Shown here piece after piece: positions 8,213 to 17,449 of a stretch of 64,000 nt of DNA. The DNA lies in assembly GCF_011764565.1 (NCBI RefSeq), contig NZ_AP022871.1:5518320-5582319 (forward strand), written 5' to 3'. Under the pieces are notes generated by a model. It worked only from the letters and a program-made list of their open reading frames with translations, ran no database searches and had not been told where the DNA came from. The position numbers and the translations under genes were made by a program. Every line of letters starts with the position of its first letter. Positions within the stretch are counted from its first letter, which is position 1. This stretch comes from Phytohabitans suffuscus (GTDB lineage: Bacteria; Actinomycetota; Actinomycetes; Mycobacteriales; Micromonosporaceae).

Positions 8213-9922
8213 GTGCGGCTGGCGTTGGACGACTTTCCACCGCTTCGGGCCTGGCAGCGCAAGGCGATGGTGGAGTACCTCCGGCGTCGCTCCGAGGACT
8301 TCATGGCGGTGGCGACGCCCGGCGCCGGCAAGACCACGTTCGCGCTGCGGATCGCGGCTGAGCTGCTGGTCGACGGCACGGTCGAGGCGGTCACGGTGGT
8401 GGCACCGACCGAGCACCTGAAGACCCAGTGGGCGGCCGCCGCGGCGCGGGTGGGCATCCAGCTGGACGCCTCGTTCCGCAACGCCGACATCCACTCCTCG
8501 ACCGACTTCCACGGCGCCGTCGTGACGTACGCGCAGGTCGGCGTCGCGCCCCAGGTGCACCGCCGGCGCACGATGACCCGCCGCACGCTGGTGATCCTCG
8601 ACGAGGTCCACCACGCCGGCGACTCGCGTTCGTGGGGCGACGGGGTGCGGGCCGCCTTCGAGCCCGCTGTGCGGCGCCTCATGCTGACCGGCACGCCGTT
8701 CCGGTCCGACGACAACCCCATCCCGTTCGTGACGTACGAGCGGGGCTCTGACGGGCTCCAGCGGTCCCGGTCCGACTCGGTGTACGGCTACTCCGACGCC
8801 CTCCGCGAGGGTGTCGTGCGGCCGGTGATCTTCCTGGCGTACTCGGGCGAGACCCGGTGGCGCACCAGCGCCGGCGACGAGTTGGCCGCCCGGCTGGGCG
8901 AGCCGATGACGCAGGACCTCGTGGCACAGGCGTGGCGCACCGCGCTCGACCCGGCCGGCGAGTGGATGCCCCAGGTGCTCCGCGCGGCCGACGCGCGCCT
9001 CCAGGTGCTGCGGGCCGGCGGCATGGCCGACGCGGGCGGGCTGGTGATCGCGACCGACCAGCAGGCCGCCCGCTCGTACGCGCGGCTGATCGAGCGGGTG
9101 ACCGGCGAGAAGGCCGTCGTGGTGCTCTCCGACGACCAGGGCGCCTCGGCGCGCATCGCCTCGTTCTCCGCCTCGGAGCAGCGGTGGCTGGTGGCCGTGC
9201 GCATGGTCTCCGAGGGCGTCGACATCCCGCGCCTGGCCGTCGGCGTCTACGCGACCAGCGCCTCCACGCCCCTCTACTTCGCCCAGGCGATCGGCCGCTT
9301 CGTGCGCGCCCGGCGCCCCGGCGAGACCGCGACCGTCTTCCTGCCGAGCGTGCCCCACCTGCTGGGGCTGGCCAGCGAGATGGAGGCCGAGCGCGACCAC
9401 GTGCTGGGCGAGCCCAAGCGCGCCGAGGAGGAGGAGCTCTTCGAGCGCGCCCAGCGGGCCGAGAAGGCGAGCGGCGAGCTGGAGAAGCGGTTCGAGGCGC
9501 TCTCCGCCACGGCCGAGCTCGACCAGGTCATCTTCGACGGCGCGTCGTTCGGCACGGGCGCGCAGGCGGGTACGCCCGAGGAGGAGGAGTACCTCGGCCT
9601 CCCCGGCCTGCTGACGGCCGACCAGGTGGCGATCCTGCTCAACAAGCGCCAGGCCGACCAGCTGGCCGCCCAGCGCCGAACGAAGGCACCGGCCGCCACG
9701 GTCACGGCGCCCACCCAGCCCGCCGGCCCGCGCACGGCGGGAGAGCGCCGCATCGCACTGCGCCGCCAGCTCAACTCACTCGTGAACGCCCACCACCACC
9801 GCACCGGCCTGCCCCACGGCAAGATCCACGCGGAGCTGCGGCGGCTGTGCGGCGGCCCGCCGAGCGCCCAGGCCACGATCGAGCAGCTCGAAGAGCGCAT
9901 CGCGACCGTCCAGACGCTCTAA
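8213..9922 (+). CDS. DEAD/DEAH-box helicase (superfamily 2)
   Basis: The protein has about 569 residues from GTG at 8213 behind AAGGGGGT. GTG at 8195 is an alternative. It has a Q-like LRAWQRKAM segment, Walker A VATPGAGKTTFAL (about 33-45), motif II VILDEVHHAGD (about 127), motif III LTGTPFRSD, and helicase C-domain motifs VAVRMVSEGVDIPRL and YFAQAIGRFVRARRPGE. A C-terminal Glu-rich coiled region and a short basic domain follow. It is a probable DNA or RNA translocase of the type usually next to DUF3039 in actinobacteria. Specific role unknown. Confidence 0.85.
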   Translation: MRLALDDFPPLRAWQRKAMVEYLRRRSEDFMAVATPGAGKTTFALRIAAELLVDGTVEAVTVVAPTEHLKTQWAAAAARVGIQLDASFRNADIHSSTDFHGAVVTYAQVGVAPQVHRRRTMTRRTLVILDEVHHAGDSRSWGDGVRAAFEPAVRRLMLTGTPFRSDDNPIPFVTYERGSDGLQRSRSDSVYGYSDALREGVVRPVIFLAYSGETRWRTSAGDELAARLGEPMTQDLVAQAWRTALDPAGEWMPQVLRAADARLQVLRAGGMADAGGLVIATDQQAARSYARLIERVTGEKAVVVLSDDQGASARIASFSASEQRWLVAVRMVSEGVDIPRLAVGVYATSASTPLYFAQAIGRFVRARRPGETATVFLPSVPHLLGLASEMEAERDHVLGEPKRAEEEELFERAQRAEKASGELEKRFEALSATAELDQVIFDGASFGTGAQAGTPEEEEYLGLPGLLTADQVAILLNKRQADQLAAQRRTKAPAATVTAPTQPAGPRTAGERRIALRRQLNSLVNAHHHRTGLPHGKIHAELRRLCGGPPSAQATIEQLEERIATVQTL

Positions 9923-10006
9923 CGGCGACTTCCTCGGGCTACCGCGACGTCCGCGGTGGTCCGGACCGTCGCTCCCGCGGCCTCACCCTCCGCGGTTCAC
10001 AACCCC
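9923..10006. mobile_element. MITE of the IS982-end family, left arm only
   Basis: From about 9936 the sequence reads GGGCTACCGCGACGTCCGCG and continues through CCTCACCCTCCGCGGTTCAC. This matches the left arm of the other copies, starting 14 bp after the helicase stop. The stop here is CTAA rather than CTAG. No right arm is recognisable. The following 200 bp up to the terminators hold no gene. Confidence 0.7.
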
Positions 10007-10211
10007 GGCCGAGTCGCCTCCGTCGGCCGGGGCTTGTCCTGCGGACGTGGCAGCGGAGGTCGGGGATTTCGGCGAGCCCCTGGCGAGCCGCCGACCGTAG
10101 CGGTGCCCGCGGGAGCACACGGTCCGCAGCTGACGCGGGCCGGGGCATATCTGCCCGGTCAAACCCCCGCGACACGGCTGGCACGCTGCGGTCCAGACCT
10201 GCGTCAAGGCA

Positions 10212-10232
10212 GGTTTCGCTCAGAGCGAAACC
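10212..10232. terminator. Short hairpin GGTTTCGCT-CAG-AGCGAAACC
   Basis: A perfect 9-bp stem with a 3-base loop lies between the convergent helicase and DUF7455 genes, 16 bp from a second, stronger hairpin. There is no T-run, as usual in high-GC actinobacteria. Confidence 0.5.
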
Positions 10233-10247
10233 CACCGGGAGACACAG

Positions 10248-10280
10248 GACCGGCCGGAGGCACACCTCCTCCGGCCGGTC
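10248..10280. terminator. Strong bidirectional hairpin terminator
   Basis: GACCGGCCGGAGG (10248-10260) pairs exactly with CCTCCGGCCGGTC (10268-10280) across a 7-base loop. It lies 28 bp downstream of the DUF7455 stop and also ends the convergent helicase unit. Confidence 0.75.
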
Positions 10281-10308
10281 TACGTCTGTGTGCGGTTGTC
10301 GAACCTGG

Positions 10309-10548
10309 CTAGTTCGGGTTGGCCATCAACTCGGCGCCGCGCCAGGTGAACTCGGGGTCGGACACGAACTGCACCGTGATCTTCACGAGATCCTCGGCGT
10401 ACTTGTTCGCGTGGTGCCCGCAGAACACCAGCTCACTCCCGCCCGCCAGGGTGATGCGCAGCTTGCCAGCCGCATTGCAGCGGTCGCACCGTTCATCGGC
10501 GGCTGGCGGAGCCGCCGTTTCGGGCGGCGGCGTGAGGGTCGGGGTCAT
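10309..10548 (-). CDS. DUF7455 small zinc-ribbon-like protein
   Basis: The protein has 79 residues from ATG at 10548, with GAGGAAGG directly upstream. An Ala/Pro-rich N-terminus is followed by CDRCNAAGKLRI and VFCGHHANKYAEDL, a Cys/His pattern that could bind one zinc. The family is common just downstream of the principal sigma factor gene in actinobacteria, as here (246 bp after rpoD, same strand). Function unknown. The intergenic space probably carries its own promoter. Confidence 0.8.
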   Translation of the reverse strand: MTPTLTPPPETAAPPAADERCDRCNAAGKLRITLAGGSELVFCGHHANKYAEDLVKITVQFVSDPEFTWRGAELMANPN

Positions 10549-10794
10549 CGCCTTCCTCCTCTGGTCGTCACCGATGAACACGTTCTTCGGTCCTTGCTCA
10601 CCTATCGTCCAACACCCACCGGGGGTGCTGCCTTCCCGGTGTGCCCTCTGGGGACCGAGGTCACACCCGGGTACCGACAGTGTGCCGTGCGACAAGGGTG
10701 CCACGTCAACGATCACATCTGGGCAACGGCGAGATGACCACACCGTGATGTACGGGTGGTGTTCAAAGCGACACGCTCTGTTGACTAACGTCCC

Positions 10795-12419
10795 TCAATC
10801 GAGGTAGTCGCGGAGCACCTGGGACCGCGAAGGGTGTCGCAACTTTGACATCGTCTTCGACTCGATCTGGCGGATGCGCTCGCGTGTCACGCCGTAGACC
10901 TGCCCGATCTCGTCGAGCGTGCGCGGCTGGCCGTCGGTGAGACCGAAGCGCAGCCGGACCACGCCCGCCTCGCGCTCGGAGAGCGTCTGCAGGACCTGCT
11001 GGAGCTGATCCTGCAGCAGCGAGAAGCTCACCGCGTCGACCGCCACGACCGCCTCGGAGTCTTCGATGAAGTCGCCGAGCTGGCTGTCGCCCTCGTCGCC
11101 GATGGTCTGGTCGAGCGAGATGGGCTCCCGGGCGTACTGCTGGATCTCCAGCACCTTCTCCGGTGTGATGTCCATCTCCTTGGCCAGCTCCTCCGGGGTG
11201 GGCTCGCGGCCCAGATCCTGGAGCAGCTCGCGCTGGATGCGGCCGAGCTTGTTGATCACTTCGACCATGTGCACCGGGATGCGGATCGTGCGCGCCTGGT
11301 CGGCCATCGCGCGGGTGATCGCCTGCCGGATCCACCACGTGGCGTACGTCGAGAACTTGTAGCCCTTGGTGTAGTCGAACTTCTCGACCGCGCGGATGAG
11401 GCCGAGGTTGCCTTCCTGGATCAGGTCGAGGAAGGCCATGCCGCGCCCCGTGTAGCGCTTGGCCAGCGAGACCACGAGCCGCAGGTTGGCCTCGAGCAGG
11501 TGGTTCTTGGCCCGCTCGCCGTCGCGCCCGATCCAGCTCAGGTCGCGGTGCATCTGGGTGGGGAGCTTCTCCTCACCGTCCTCGGCGGCGCGGAGGCGCT
11601 CGGCCGCGTACAGCCCGGCCTCGATGCGCTTGGCGAGCTCGACCTCCTGCTCCGCGTTGAGCAGGGGCACCTTGCCGATCTGCTTGAGGTAGGCCCGGAC
11701 GGAGTCGGCCGAGGCGGTGAGCTCGGCGTCGCGGCGCGCCTGCTTGAGCGCCTCGGACTCCTCGTCGTCCCACTCGAAGTCGTTGCTGTCGGCGGTGGCG
11801 TCGGCCTGCGCCGCCTCGGCCAGCTCGGCCGGCTCCTCGACCACGACGTCTTCGATCTCGGCGGCCAGCGCCTCGGGGTCGATGTCTTCGACCTCGCCGC
11901 CCTCGGGTGGCGTGCCGTCGGCCGGCTGCTCGCCACCGGGCGCGGCCTTGGCGCCCTTGACCGCCTTGGCCGGACCGTTCTTGGGGCGGCGTCGGCGGGC
12001 GCGGGCCTGGGCGCCGCCTTGGCGGCCTTGGCGGGACGGGCGGCTGCGTTGTCGGCCGCGGGCGCGGCCTTCTTGAGCGGGGTCACGGTGGCCTCCTCGG
12101 CGGATGCCGGCTTGGGCACCGGCGCCTTCTTGGCAGCCGTCTTCGTTGCCTTCGCGGTCGTCGCCTTCGACGCCGGGGTCGCGGACCGCGCGGCGGAGAC
12201 GCGGCGGCGGGTGCTGACCGAGCCATCCCACACCACGGTCACGCCTCGCTCGGCGAGGGCCCGCAGGATCTTCTTCGCCTCGGCCGGGGTCACCGCGGCG
12301 GCCTCCACGGACTGCGTGACCTCGGCGGAGGTCAGCTGGCCGCCGGCGCGCTCGGCGTGGGCGATCAGAGAGTCGGTGATCGAGCGAACGTCGGCGCCGG
12401 TGTGGCGAGGCTCTGTCAC
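10795..12419 (-). CDS. rpoD: Principal RNA polymerase sigma factor (sigma-70; frameshifted in the linker as sequenced)
   Basis: The GTG start at 12419 (GGAAGG upstream) gives an N-terminal SITDSLIAHAERAGGQLTSA domain (region 1.1-like), then a long Ala/Lys/Pro linker. Near 11983-11986 one base is missing from a G4/C4 run. With it restored the frame continues through region 1.2 (SVRAYLKQIGKVPLLNAEQE), region 2 (NLRLVVSLAKRYTGRGMAFL, KFSTYATWWIRQAI), region 3 and region 4 (DEIGQVYGVTRERIRQIESK), about 541 residues, as expected for HrdB/SigA. The gene is essential, so the break must be a sequence error or be tolerated by frameshifting. The former is far more likely. Confidence 0.93.
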
Positions 12420-12559
12420 GAATGACCTTCCGGAGGCGATGAACGAACGCGGCCGACCGGTCAGCACAGCACGACGTGAAGAGCTGTCCGGTTTTGTGGG
12501 AGCCCCCGTCTCGCGGGCCGTCCGGGCGGTGGCGGTCCGCGTCGCGGTGGGCAGCGTGA

Positions 12560-12565
12560 ATTGTA
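12560..12565 (-). promoter_or_regulatory. Candidate -10 element for rpoD (TACAAT)
   Basis: On the minus strand TACAAT lies about 140 bp upstream of the rpoD GTG, in the space shared with the divergent phosphatase gene. No good -35 hexamer is visible 16-19 bases upstream. Confidence 0.4.
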
Positions 12566-12689
12566 ACGCTGTCTGCGGCGATCATCCCGCGGCGCACGCC
12601 GGGGGAGCGGCTCCGGGGGCCGCCGCAAGGGGTCTTTTCGAGGCTCTGACAGGATGATACGGGCCAGGCGCGTTTTTGGAGGGGTACTG

Positions 12690-13487
12690 ATGCCGGACGC
12701 GGCGGAGTTGCTCGCGATCGCCGTGGAGATCGTCAGGGAGGCGGGTGAGACCGCCCGCCGGATGCGCGTCGAGGGAGTCTCCGGCGTCGCCACCAAGAGC
12801 ACCGACACCGATGTCGTGACCGCCGCCGACCGCGCCGTCGAGCGCCAGGTGGTCGACGCCCTCCGGATCCGCCGGCCGGACGACGCGGTCCTCGGCGAGG
12901 AGTACGGCGCGAGCGGGGTCCCCGGCGGGGTGCGGTGGATCCTCGACCCGATCGACGGCACCGTGAACTACCTCTACGACCTGCCCCAGTACGCGGTGTC
13001 GCTCGCCGCCGAGGTGGACGGCCTGGTGGTGGCCGGCGTCGTGCGCAACCCGGCGACCGGCGCGGAGTGGACGGCGACGCTGGGCGGCGGCGCGTTCCAC
13101 GACGGCGGGCGGCTGCGCGGCTCACCGCAGACCGAGCTGGCCCAGGCGCTGGTCGGCACCGGCTTCGGGTACGACCCGGCCCGCCGGGTGTACCAGGCCG
13201 GGGTGCTGCACGGGCTGCTCGGTCAGGTACGCGACATCCGGCGCTTCGGCTCCGCCTCGCTCGACCTGTGCGCGGCCGCGGGCGGGCAGCTCGACGCGTA
13301 CTACGAGAAGGGCCTGAACCCCTGGGACCACGCCGCCGGCGGCCTGGTCGCCACCGAGGCGGGCCTGGTGGTCGCCGGCCTGGACGGCGCGCCGCCGGGG
13401 CTCGACATGGTGGTCGCCGCCCCGCCCGCCCTCTTCAAGCCGCTGCACGACCGCCTGGTCGAGCTGGACGCCGCCGGAGGGCCCTGA
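12690..13487 (+). CDS. suhB: Inositol monophosphatase family protein (SuhB-like)
   Basis: The protein has 265 residues from ATG at 12690 behind GGAGGGG. Metal-site motifs are present: TDTDVVTAADRAVE, LGEEYG, the signature WILDPIDGTVNYLYDLP (about 87-103), and the C-terminal NPWDHAAGGLVATEAG. These are the Mg2+-dependent phosphatase residues that hydrolyse inositol 1-phosphate or related sugar phosphates. It sits divergent from rpoD, as M. tuberculosis suhB (Rv2701c) sits near sigA. It may feed the phosphatidylinositol and mycothiol pathways. Confidence 0.9.
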   Translation: MPDAAELLAIAVEIVREAGETARRMRVEGVSGVATKSTDTDVVTAADRAVERQVVDALRIRRPDDAVLGEEYGASGVPGGVRWILDPIDGTVNYLYDLPQYAVSLAAEVDGLVVAGVVRNPATGAEWTATLGGGAFHDGGRLRGSPQTELAQALVGTGFGYDPARRVYQAGVLHGLLGQVRDIRRFGSASLDLCAAAGGQLDAYYEKGLNPWDHAAGGLVATEAGLVVAGLDGAPPGLDMVVAAPPALFKPLHDRLVELDAAGGP

Positions 13488-13516
13488 ACCGCCCCGTACC
13501 GCCCCGCGGCCCCTCG

Positions 13517-13532
13517 GGCGGCCTGAGCCGCC
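13517..13532. terminator. GGCGGC-CTGA-GCCGCC hairpin
   Basis: A 6-bp perfect stem lies 30 bp after the phosphatase stop and 63 bp before the stop of the convergent cei-like gene. The same stretch (13540-13590) has three short repeats of GCTCAGGCGCGC type. Confidence 0.45.
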
Positions 13533-13594
13533 ACTCAGGGCGATGCGCGGGCGCTCAGGCGCGCTGCCTTGGGCTCAGGCGCGCAGCCTGGGCC

Positions 13595-14131
13595 TCAGGC
13601 CTCGGCCTTGGCGGCGCAGGTGCCGGGCGGGAGCTGGGGGCTGCCCAGGTCGACGAGCGACTGGTTGACCTCGGTGGGGGTGGCCAGCTGCTGGAACTGG
13701 TCGCCGAGCACCACGTCGACGAGGTCGTCCTCGCGCTTCGGGTCATACTGCGTGGCGGCCTTGCCGAGGAAGAACGCCTGGATCACCTGCGACGACCCGA
13801 TGGCCTTCGGCCCGTACCGCAGGAGGGCGACGCCCTCGATGCCCTTCTTCTGCGGGTCGTTGCCCTTCTTCTTCACCTGGAACTCGCGGCCGGCGAAGTC
13901 GTCGGCCACCGACTCGGCGAGGCCGACCGTGTCTGTCGCGTTGTAGACGTTGATCTTGATGTCTTTCGCCTCGCGGAGCACCATGTCGGCCTGCGGCCAA
14001 CCCTCCGGACAGTTGGCCGCCGCGACCTCGCCGCCCTGCGAGTCGCGCACCAGCGCTACCCCGACAAAGACCAGCGCGAACACGACCAGTACGCCGACGA
14101 CGACGAGTGCTCGCACTCGGGCAAAGGTCAT
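13595..14131 (-). CDS. cei: LytR C-terminal domain protein (Cei-like)
   Basis: The protein has 178 residues. One N-terminal transmembrane helix (VRALVVVGVLVVFALVFVGV, about 5-25) precedes an extracytoplasmic LytR_C domain: INVYNATDTVGLAESVADDF, then FQVKKKGNDP and LLRYGPKAIGSSQ. M. tuberculosis Rv2700 (Cei, needed for cell-envelope integrity) has the same architecture and genomic place between suhB and the DUF4193 gene. It probably acts in the envelope. Symbol given by synteny and domain, not by close similarity. Confidence 0.75.
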   Translation of the reverse strand: MTFARVRALVVVGVLVVFALVFVGVALVRDSQGGEVAAANCPEGWPQADMVLREAKDIKINVYNATDTVGLAESVADDFAGREFQVKKKGNDPQKKGIEGVALLRYGPKAIGSSQVIQAFFLGKAATQYDPKREDDLVDVVLGDQFQQLATPTEVNQSLVDLGSPQLPPGTCAAKAEA

Positions 14132-14424
14132 GCCGGTGAGGTTAGCGCCTGGTCGCCGGTCGCGCGGACGGAGGCACGCAAAGCCGCGAATCAGGTCGAG
14201 TCGCCGGTGTGTTGACAATGGGCCGGACGCGGGTACCCCTATCTTCGTGTCGCCTGAGTCACATTGGGAACAACTTCGCGCGCGGGGGCGTACATGCATC
14301 CCACAGGGGCGGTATACATGCCTCGCCTGCGGGGCGGTAAGGTACGCCGCCCACAGTTGGGCACAGAAACATCGTCGTCCGGGTTACATCCGGAAGCGAC
14401 ACACGAACGGGAGAGTGACAACCG

Positions 14425-14721
14425 ATGGCCACCGACTACGACGCACCGCGTCGCGACGAGGTCGACCTCGGCGAGGACAGCCTGGAGGAGCTCAAGGCAC
14501 GGCGGGTCGACTCACAGTCGGGCGCTGTGGACGTGGACGAAGCCGAGGTCGCCGAGAGCTTCGAGCTGCCCGGAGCCGACCTCGCCGACGAAGAGCTGAC
14601 CGTCAAGGTGCTGCCGATGCAGCAGGACGAGTTCCGCTGCGCCCGCTGTTTCCTGGTACACCACCGGAGCCAGCTGGCCTTCGAGCGGAACGGCGAGCTG
14701 ATCTGCACCGAGTGCGCCTGA
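14425..14721 (+). CDS. DUF4193 family protein
   Basis: The protein has 98 residues (MATDYDAPRRDEVDLGEDSL). An acidic N-terminus is followed by a zinc-ribbon-like end with FRCARCFLVHHRSQLA and ICTECA. The gene corresponds to Rv2699c in the conserved rpoD neighbourhood. Function unknown. GGGAG lies 9-13 bases upstream of the ATG. The 290-bp upstream region shared with the divergent cei gene holds a TTGACA at 14214 without a well-spaced -10. Confidence 0.9.
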   Translation: MATDYDAPRRDEVDLGEDSLEELKARRVDSQSGAVDVDEAEVAESFELPGADLADEELTVKVLPMQQDEFRCARCFLVHHRSQLAFERNGELICTECA

Positions 14722-14734
14722 CCTGGTCAGCGCC

Positions 14735-15508
14735 GTGACGGACAAGGCTCCAGAGTCCGGAGTGGACCCCGAGCTGAGCAAGGCGATCGCCGCGCTCGGC
14801 GAGGAAGGCGTGCCCGCGGCCGAGCGGCGGCGGCTCCTGCGCCGGGTCGCCGGCCGGGTGCCCATCCGCCGGATCGGCTCGATGTTCCGGCCGAAGGTCG
14901 CCGTCCGCTGGATGGCCGACACCGTGGCCGACGTCGCGCCGTACATTCCGGTCCGCGACCTGGAGACCCTCCGTCGCCACCACGACGGTCTGGACGGTGA
15001 GGCACTCGCCGACCGGCTCGTCCGCAACGCCAGCCGGGTGACGGCCGGCGTCGGGGCCGCCGGCGGCGGGATCGCCGCCGTCGAATGGGCGGCGACGCCC
15101 ACCCTGATGACCGCGCCCGTGCTGCTCGCGGCCGAGACGGTCGCCGTGGTGGCCGTCGAGATCAAGCTGATCGGCGAGCTGCACGAGGTTTACCGGACAC
15201 CGGTGCCGGGCACCGGCGCGCAGCGCGCGATCCACCTGGTACACGCCTGGTCCCAGCAGCGGGGGTTCAACCCGCTGACGCCCGGCGTCGGCATCGGCGC
15301 CGTGCTCGGCACGGCCGCCCGCAAGGAGCTGCGCGACCGGCTGCTGCGCCGCTTCGGTCGCAACCTCACCACGCTCGGGCCGCTGCTGACCGGCGCGGCG
15401 GTCGCCGGCTACCTCAACCGCAGGGCGACGAACGCCCTCGGTGACCGGATCCGCGACGACCTGCGGCGTGGCCGCCCTGCGATCGAGGGCAAGGTCGTCA
15501 GCGGCTAG
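14735..15508 (+). CDS. Conserved actinobacterial hypothetical protein
   Basis: The protein has 257 residues from GTG at 14735, 13 bp after DUF4193. The N-terminus is helical and basic (RRRLLRRVAGRVPIRRIGSM). The middle has a hydrophobic stretch (TAGVGAAGGGIAAVEWAATP, VLLAAETVAVVAVEI), and the end carries another (LTTLGPLLTGAAVAGYLNRR). It may be a peripheral or small integral membrane protein. No family function is recognised. It is co-directional with DUF4193 and converges with DUF3093, overlapping its end by 11 bp. Confidence 0.75.
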   Translation: MTDKAPESGVDPELSKAIAALGEEGVPAAERRRLLRRVAGRVPIRRIGSMFRPKVAVRWMADTVADVAPYIPVRDLETLRRHHDGLDGEALADRLVRNASRVTAGVGAAGGGIAAVEWAATPTLMTAPVLLAAETVAVVAVEIKLIGELHEVYRTPVPGTGAQRAIHLVHAWSQQRGFNPLTPGVGIGAVLGTAARKELRDRLLRRFGRNLTTLGPLLTGAAVAGYLNRRATNALGDRIRDDLRRGRPAIEGKVVSG

Positions 15509-15971
15509 CCCCGCCGACCGCTGCGGCGTCGCGCGCGGCGAGCACCGCGGCCGCCAGCTCCGTGGGGTGCCGGGAGCTGATCACCCAGTACGGAGTGGGG
15601 TCCGCCGGATCGTCGAGCACCACCTGCACGGCGCCGCCGATCCACGGCCGCTGCACGACGAAGGCCAGCGGGTCGGCGCCCACGCCGAGCACCTCGCGGC
15701 GGCCGGAGACGTCGAGCGGCACCACGTCGGCGACGAAGCGCACCGGCAGGTGGGCGTCGTCGACGTACAGCTCGCCGCCGGCCACCCGGACCCGGATGCG
15801 GCCCACCCACCACAGGCCGGCGACCGCCAGCGGCAGCAGCACGGCGAAGGGGAGCCAGGCGCGCACCCCGGTGGAGCCCATCCAGATCTCGGCCGCGAGG
15901 AGGGCGGCGCCGCCCAGGCCGGGCAGCCACAGCCACCACGGGACGGTCAGGCGTTCGGCATACTCCTCCAC
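15498..15971 (-). CDS. DUF3093 family membrane protein
   Basis: The protein has 157 residues from GTG at 15971. Two transmembrane helices (PWWLWLPGLGGAALLAAEIW and WLPFAVLLPLAVAGLWWVG) are followed by a compact cytosolic domain with YVDDAHLPVRFVADVVPLD and a YWVISSRHPTELAAAV end. The gene matches M. tuberculosis Rv2698, next to dut on the opposite strand, which is the arrangement here. Function unknown. The actual start could lie slightly upstream because no clear ribosome site is present. Confidence 0.85.
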   Translation of the reverse strand: MEEYAERLTVPWWLWLPGLGGAALLAAEIWMGSTGVRAWLPFAVLLPLAVAGLWWVGRIRVRVAGGELYVDDAHLPVRFVADVVPLDVSGRREVLGVGADPLAFVVQRPWIGGAVQVVLDDPADPTPYWVISSRHPTELAAAVLAARDAAAVGGASR

Positions 15972-16122
15972 GGGGTGAGCGTACGACTCAGGCGCCGCGC
16001 CCGGACAGCCGAGGCGGCCGCGAGTGAGCACCCGCCACGAAGGAGCGGAGCGAGCGCGGAGCCGAGCAATCAGATTTGGCAGGATGGACCCCGGCAACAC
16101 CACGCGAACGAAAGAGACTGAC

Positions 16123-16593
16123 GTGACCGACGCTGTGCCCGTACCGGTGCACCGGCTCGACCCGGACCTGCCGCTGCCCGCGTACGCCCATCCGGGGGAC
16201 GCGGGCGCCGACCTCGTGGCGGCCGAAGACGTGGAGCTGGCGCCGGGTGAGCGCGCCCTGGTCGGTACGGGTGTGGCGATCGCGCTGCCGGACGGCTTCG
16301 TGGGGCTCGTGCACCCGCGTTCCGGGCTCGCGGCGCGGCTGGGCGTGACGGTGCTCAACGCGCCCGGCACGGTCGACGCCGGCTACCGGGGCGAGATCAA
16401 GGTCAACCTGGTAAACCACGACCGCGCCGCCACCGCCAAGATCTCGCGCGGTGACCGGATCGCGCAGCTCGTGGTGCAGCGGGTCGAGCGGGCCGCGTTC
16501 CAGCCGGTCGACGAGCTGCCCGACTCCAGCCGCGGCGCGGGCGGGCACGGTTCGACCGGTGGGCACGCCGGCCTGGTTGGGGAGGTGCGTTGA
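16123..16593 (+). CDS. dut: dUTP diphosphatase
   Basis: Hydrolyses dUTP to dUMP and pyrophosphate, limiting uracil in DNA and feeding dTMP synthesis. The product is 156 residues from GTG at 16123 and has all five trimeric dUTPase motifs: GDAGADLVAAED, VHPRSGLAARLG, GTVDAGYRGEIKVNLVN, RGDRIAQLVVQ and the flexible end RGAGGHGSTGG. An in-frame ATG at 16084 would add 13 residues of poor conservation. The stop overlaps the ATG of the DUF3710 gene (TGATG). Confidence 0.95.
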   Translation: MTDAVPVPVHRLDPDLPLPAYAHPGDAGADLVAAEDVELAPGERALVGTGVAIALPDGFVGLVHPRSGLAARLGVTVLNAPGTVDAGYRGEIKVNLVNHDRAATAKISRGDRIAQLVVQRVERAAFQPVDELPDSSRGAGGHGSTGGHAGLVGEVR

Positions 16594-17351
16594 TGTTCTC
16601 GCGACGGCGCGAGGGTGGGCGGCACGCGCGCGACAACAGCCAGCGCCGCGCCCGCGCGGAGCGGTACGACGAGCCGGCGGTCGAGCCCGATCCCGAGGTG
16701 CCGGGCGTCGGCCCGTACGACGTGGCGGACGCCCCGGACGGCGTGCAGCGGCTCGACCTGGGCAGCCTCAAGATCCCGGCGGTCGACGGCGTCGAGGTGC
16801 GGGTGCAGGCCAACCCCGAGGGCGTGGTGCAGCAGGTCGTCCTCGTCCACGGGGAGAACGCTCTCCAGCTGGGCGTCTTCGCCGCGCCGCGCAGCGAGGG
16901 CATCTGGGACGAGGTGCGTGCCGAGATCCGCCAGTCGCTCTTCGACGACGGTGTGGCCGCCGAGGAGGTCGACGGCGAGTACGGGCCGGAGCTGCGCGCC
17001 CGCGTGCGCACCCCGGACGGCCTGACCGACCTGCGCTTCGTCGGCATCGACGGGCCGCGGTGGATGGTCCGCGGGGTCTACCAGGGCGGCGCGGCGGCCG
17101 ACCCGGCCAGTGCGGGTCCGCTGCTGGACTGCCTGCACGGCCTGGTGGTCGACCGCGGCCAGGAGGCCAAGCCGGTGCGCGAGCCGCTCCCGCTGCGCCT
17201 GCCCAAGGAGCTGGCCGCCCAGGCACAGCAAGGCCAGGCACAGGCGGACGCGGCACCGGCCGAGGTCGACGAGGCGTCGCCACCGGTCAACGGCGCCGGC
17301 CCGAGCCAGCCGCCGCGCCGCAGGCCGTCCCCCCGACCGCGCCGCACCTGA
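16593..17351 (+). CDS. DUF3710 family protein
   Basis: The protein has 252 residues from ATG at 16593, behind GGAGG and overlapping the dut stop by one base. The DUF3710 core spans about residues 45-190 (GVQRLDLGSLKIPAVDGVEV, LQLGVFAAPRSEGIWDEVR, GIDGPRWMVRGVYQG). A Pro/Ala/Arg-rich tail follows. Function unknown. The coupled position between dut and the OB-fold protein is conserved across actinobacteria. Confidence 0.9.
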   Translation: MFSRRREGGRHARDNSQRRARAERYDEPAVEPDPEVPGVGPYDVADAPDGVQRLDLGSLKIPAVDGVEVRVQANPEGVVQQVVLVHGENALQLGVFAAPRSEGIWDEVRAEIRQSLFDDGVAAEEVDGEYGPELRARVRTPDGLTDLRFVGIDGPRWMVRGVYQGGAAADPASAGPLLDCLHGLVVDRGQEAKPVREPLPLRLPKELAAQAQQGQAQADAAPAEVDEASPPVNGAGPSQPPRRRPSPRPRRT

Positions 17352-17449
17352 GTCGAGATGTGTCGATCGACGTGCCGGGGGCGGACGCGTACGCTGGGAC
17401 GGGCCAGCGGGCGGGCGCTGGCTCGTCGAGGAGGCTGACACCAAGGGTC

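Noticed and set aside
10795..12419. Programmed frameshifting in rpoD
   Set aside because: The break lies in a plain G4 run in a non-conserved linker. Seven other genes have the same one-base loss, so sequence error is the simpler account.
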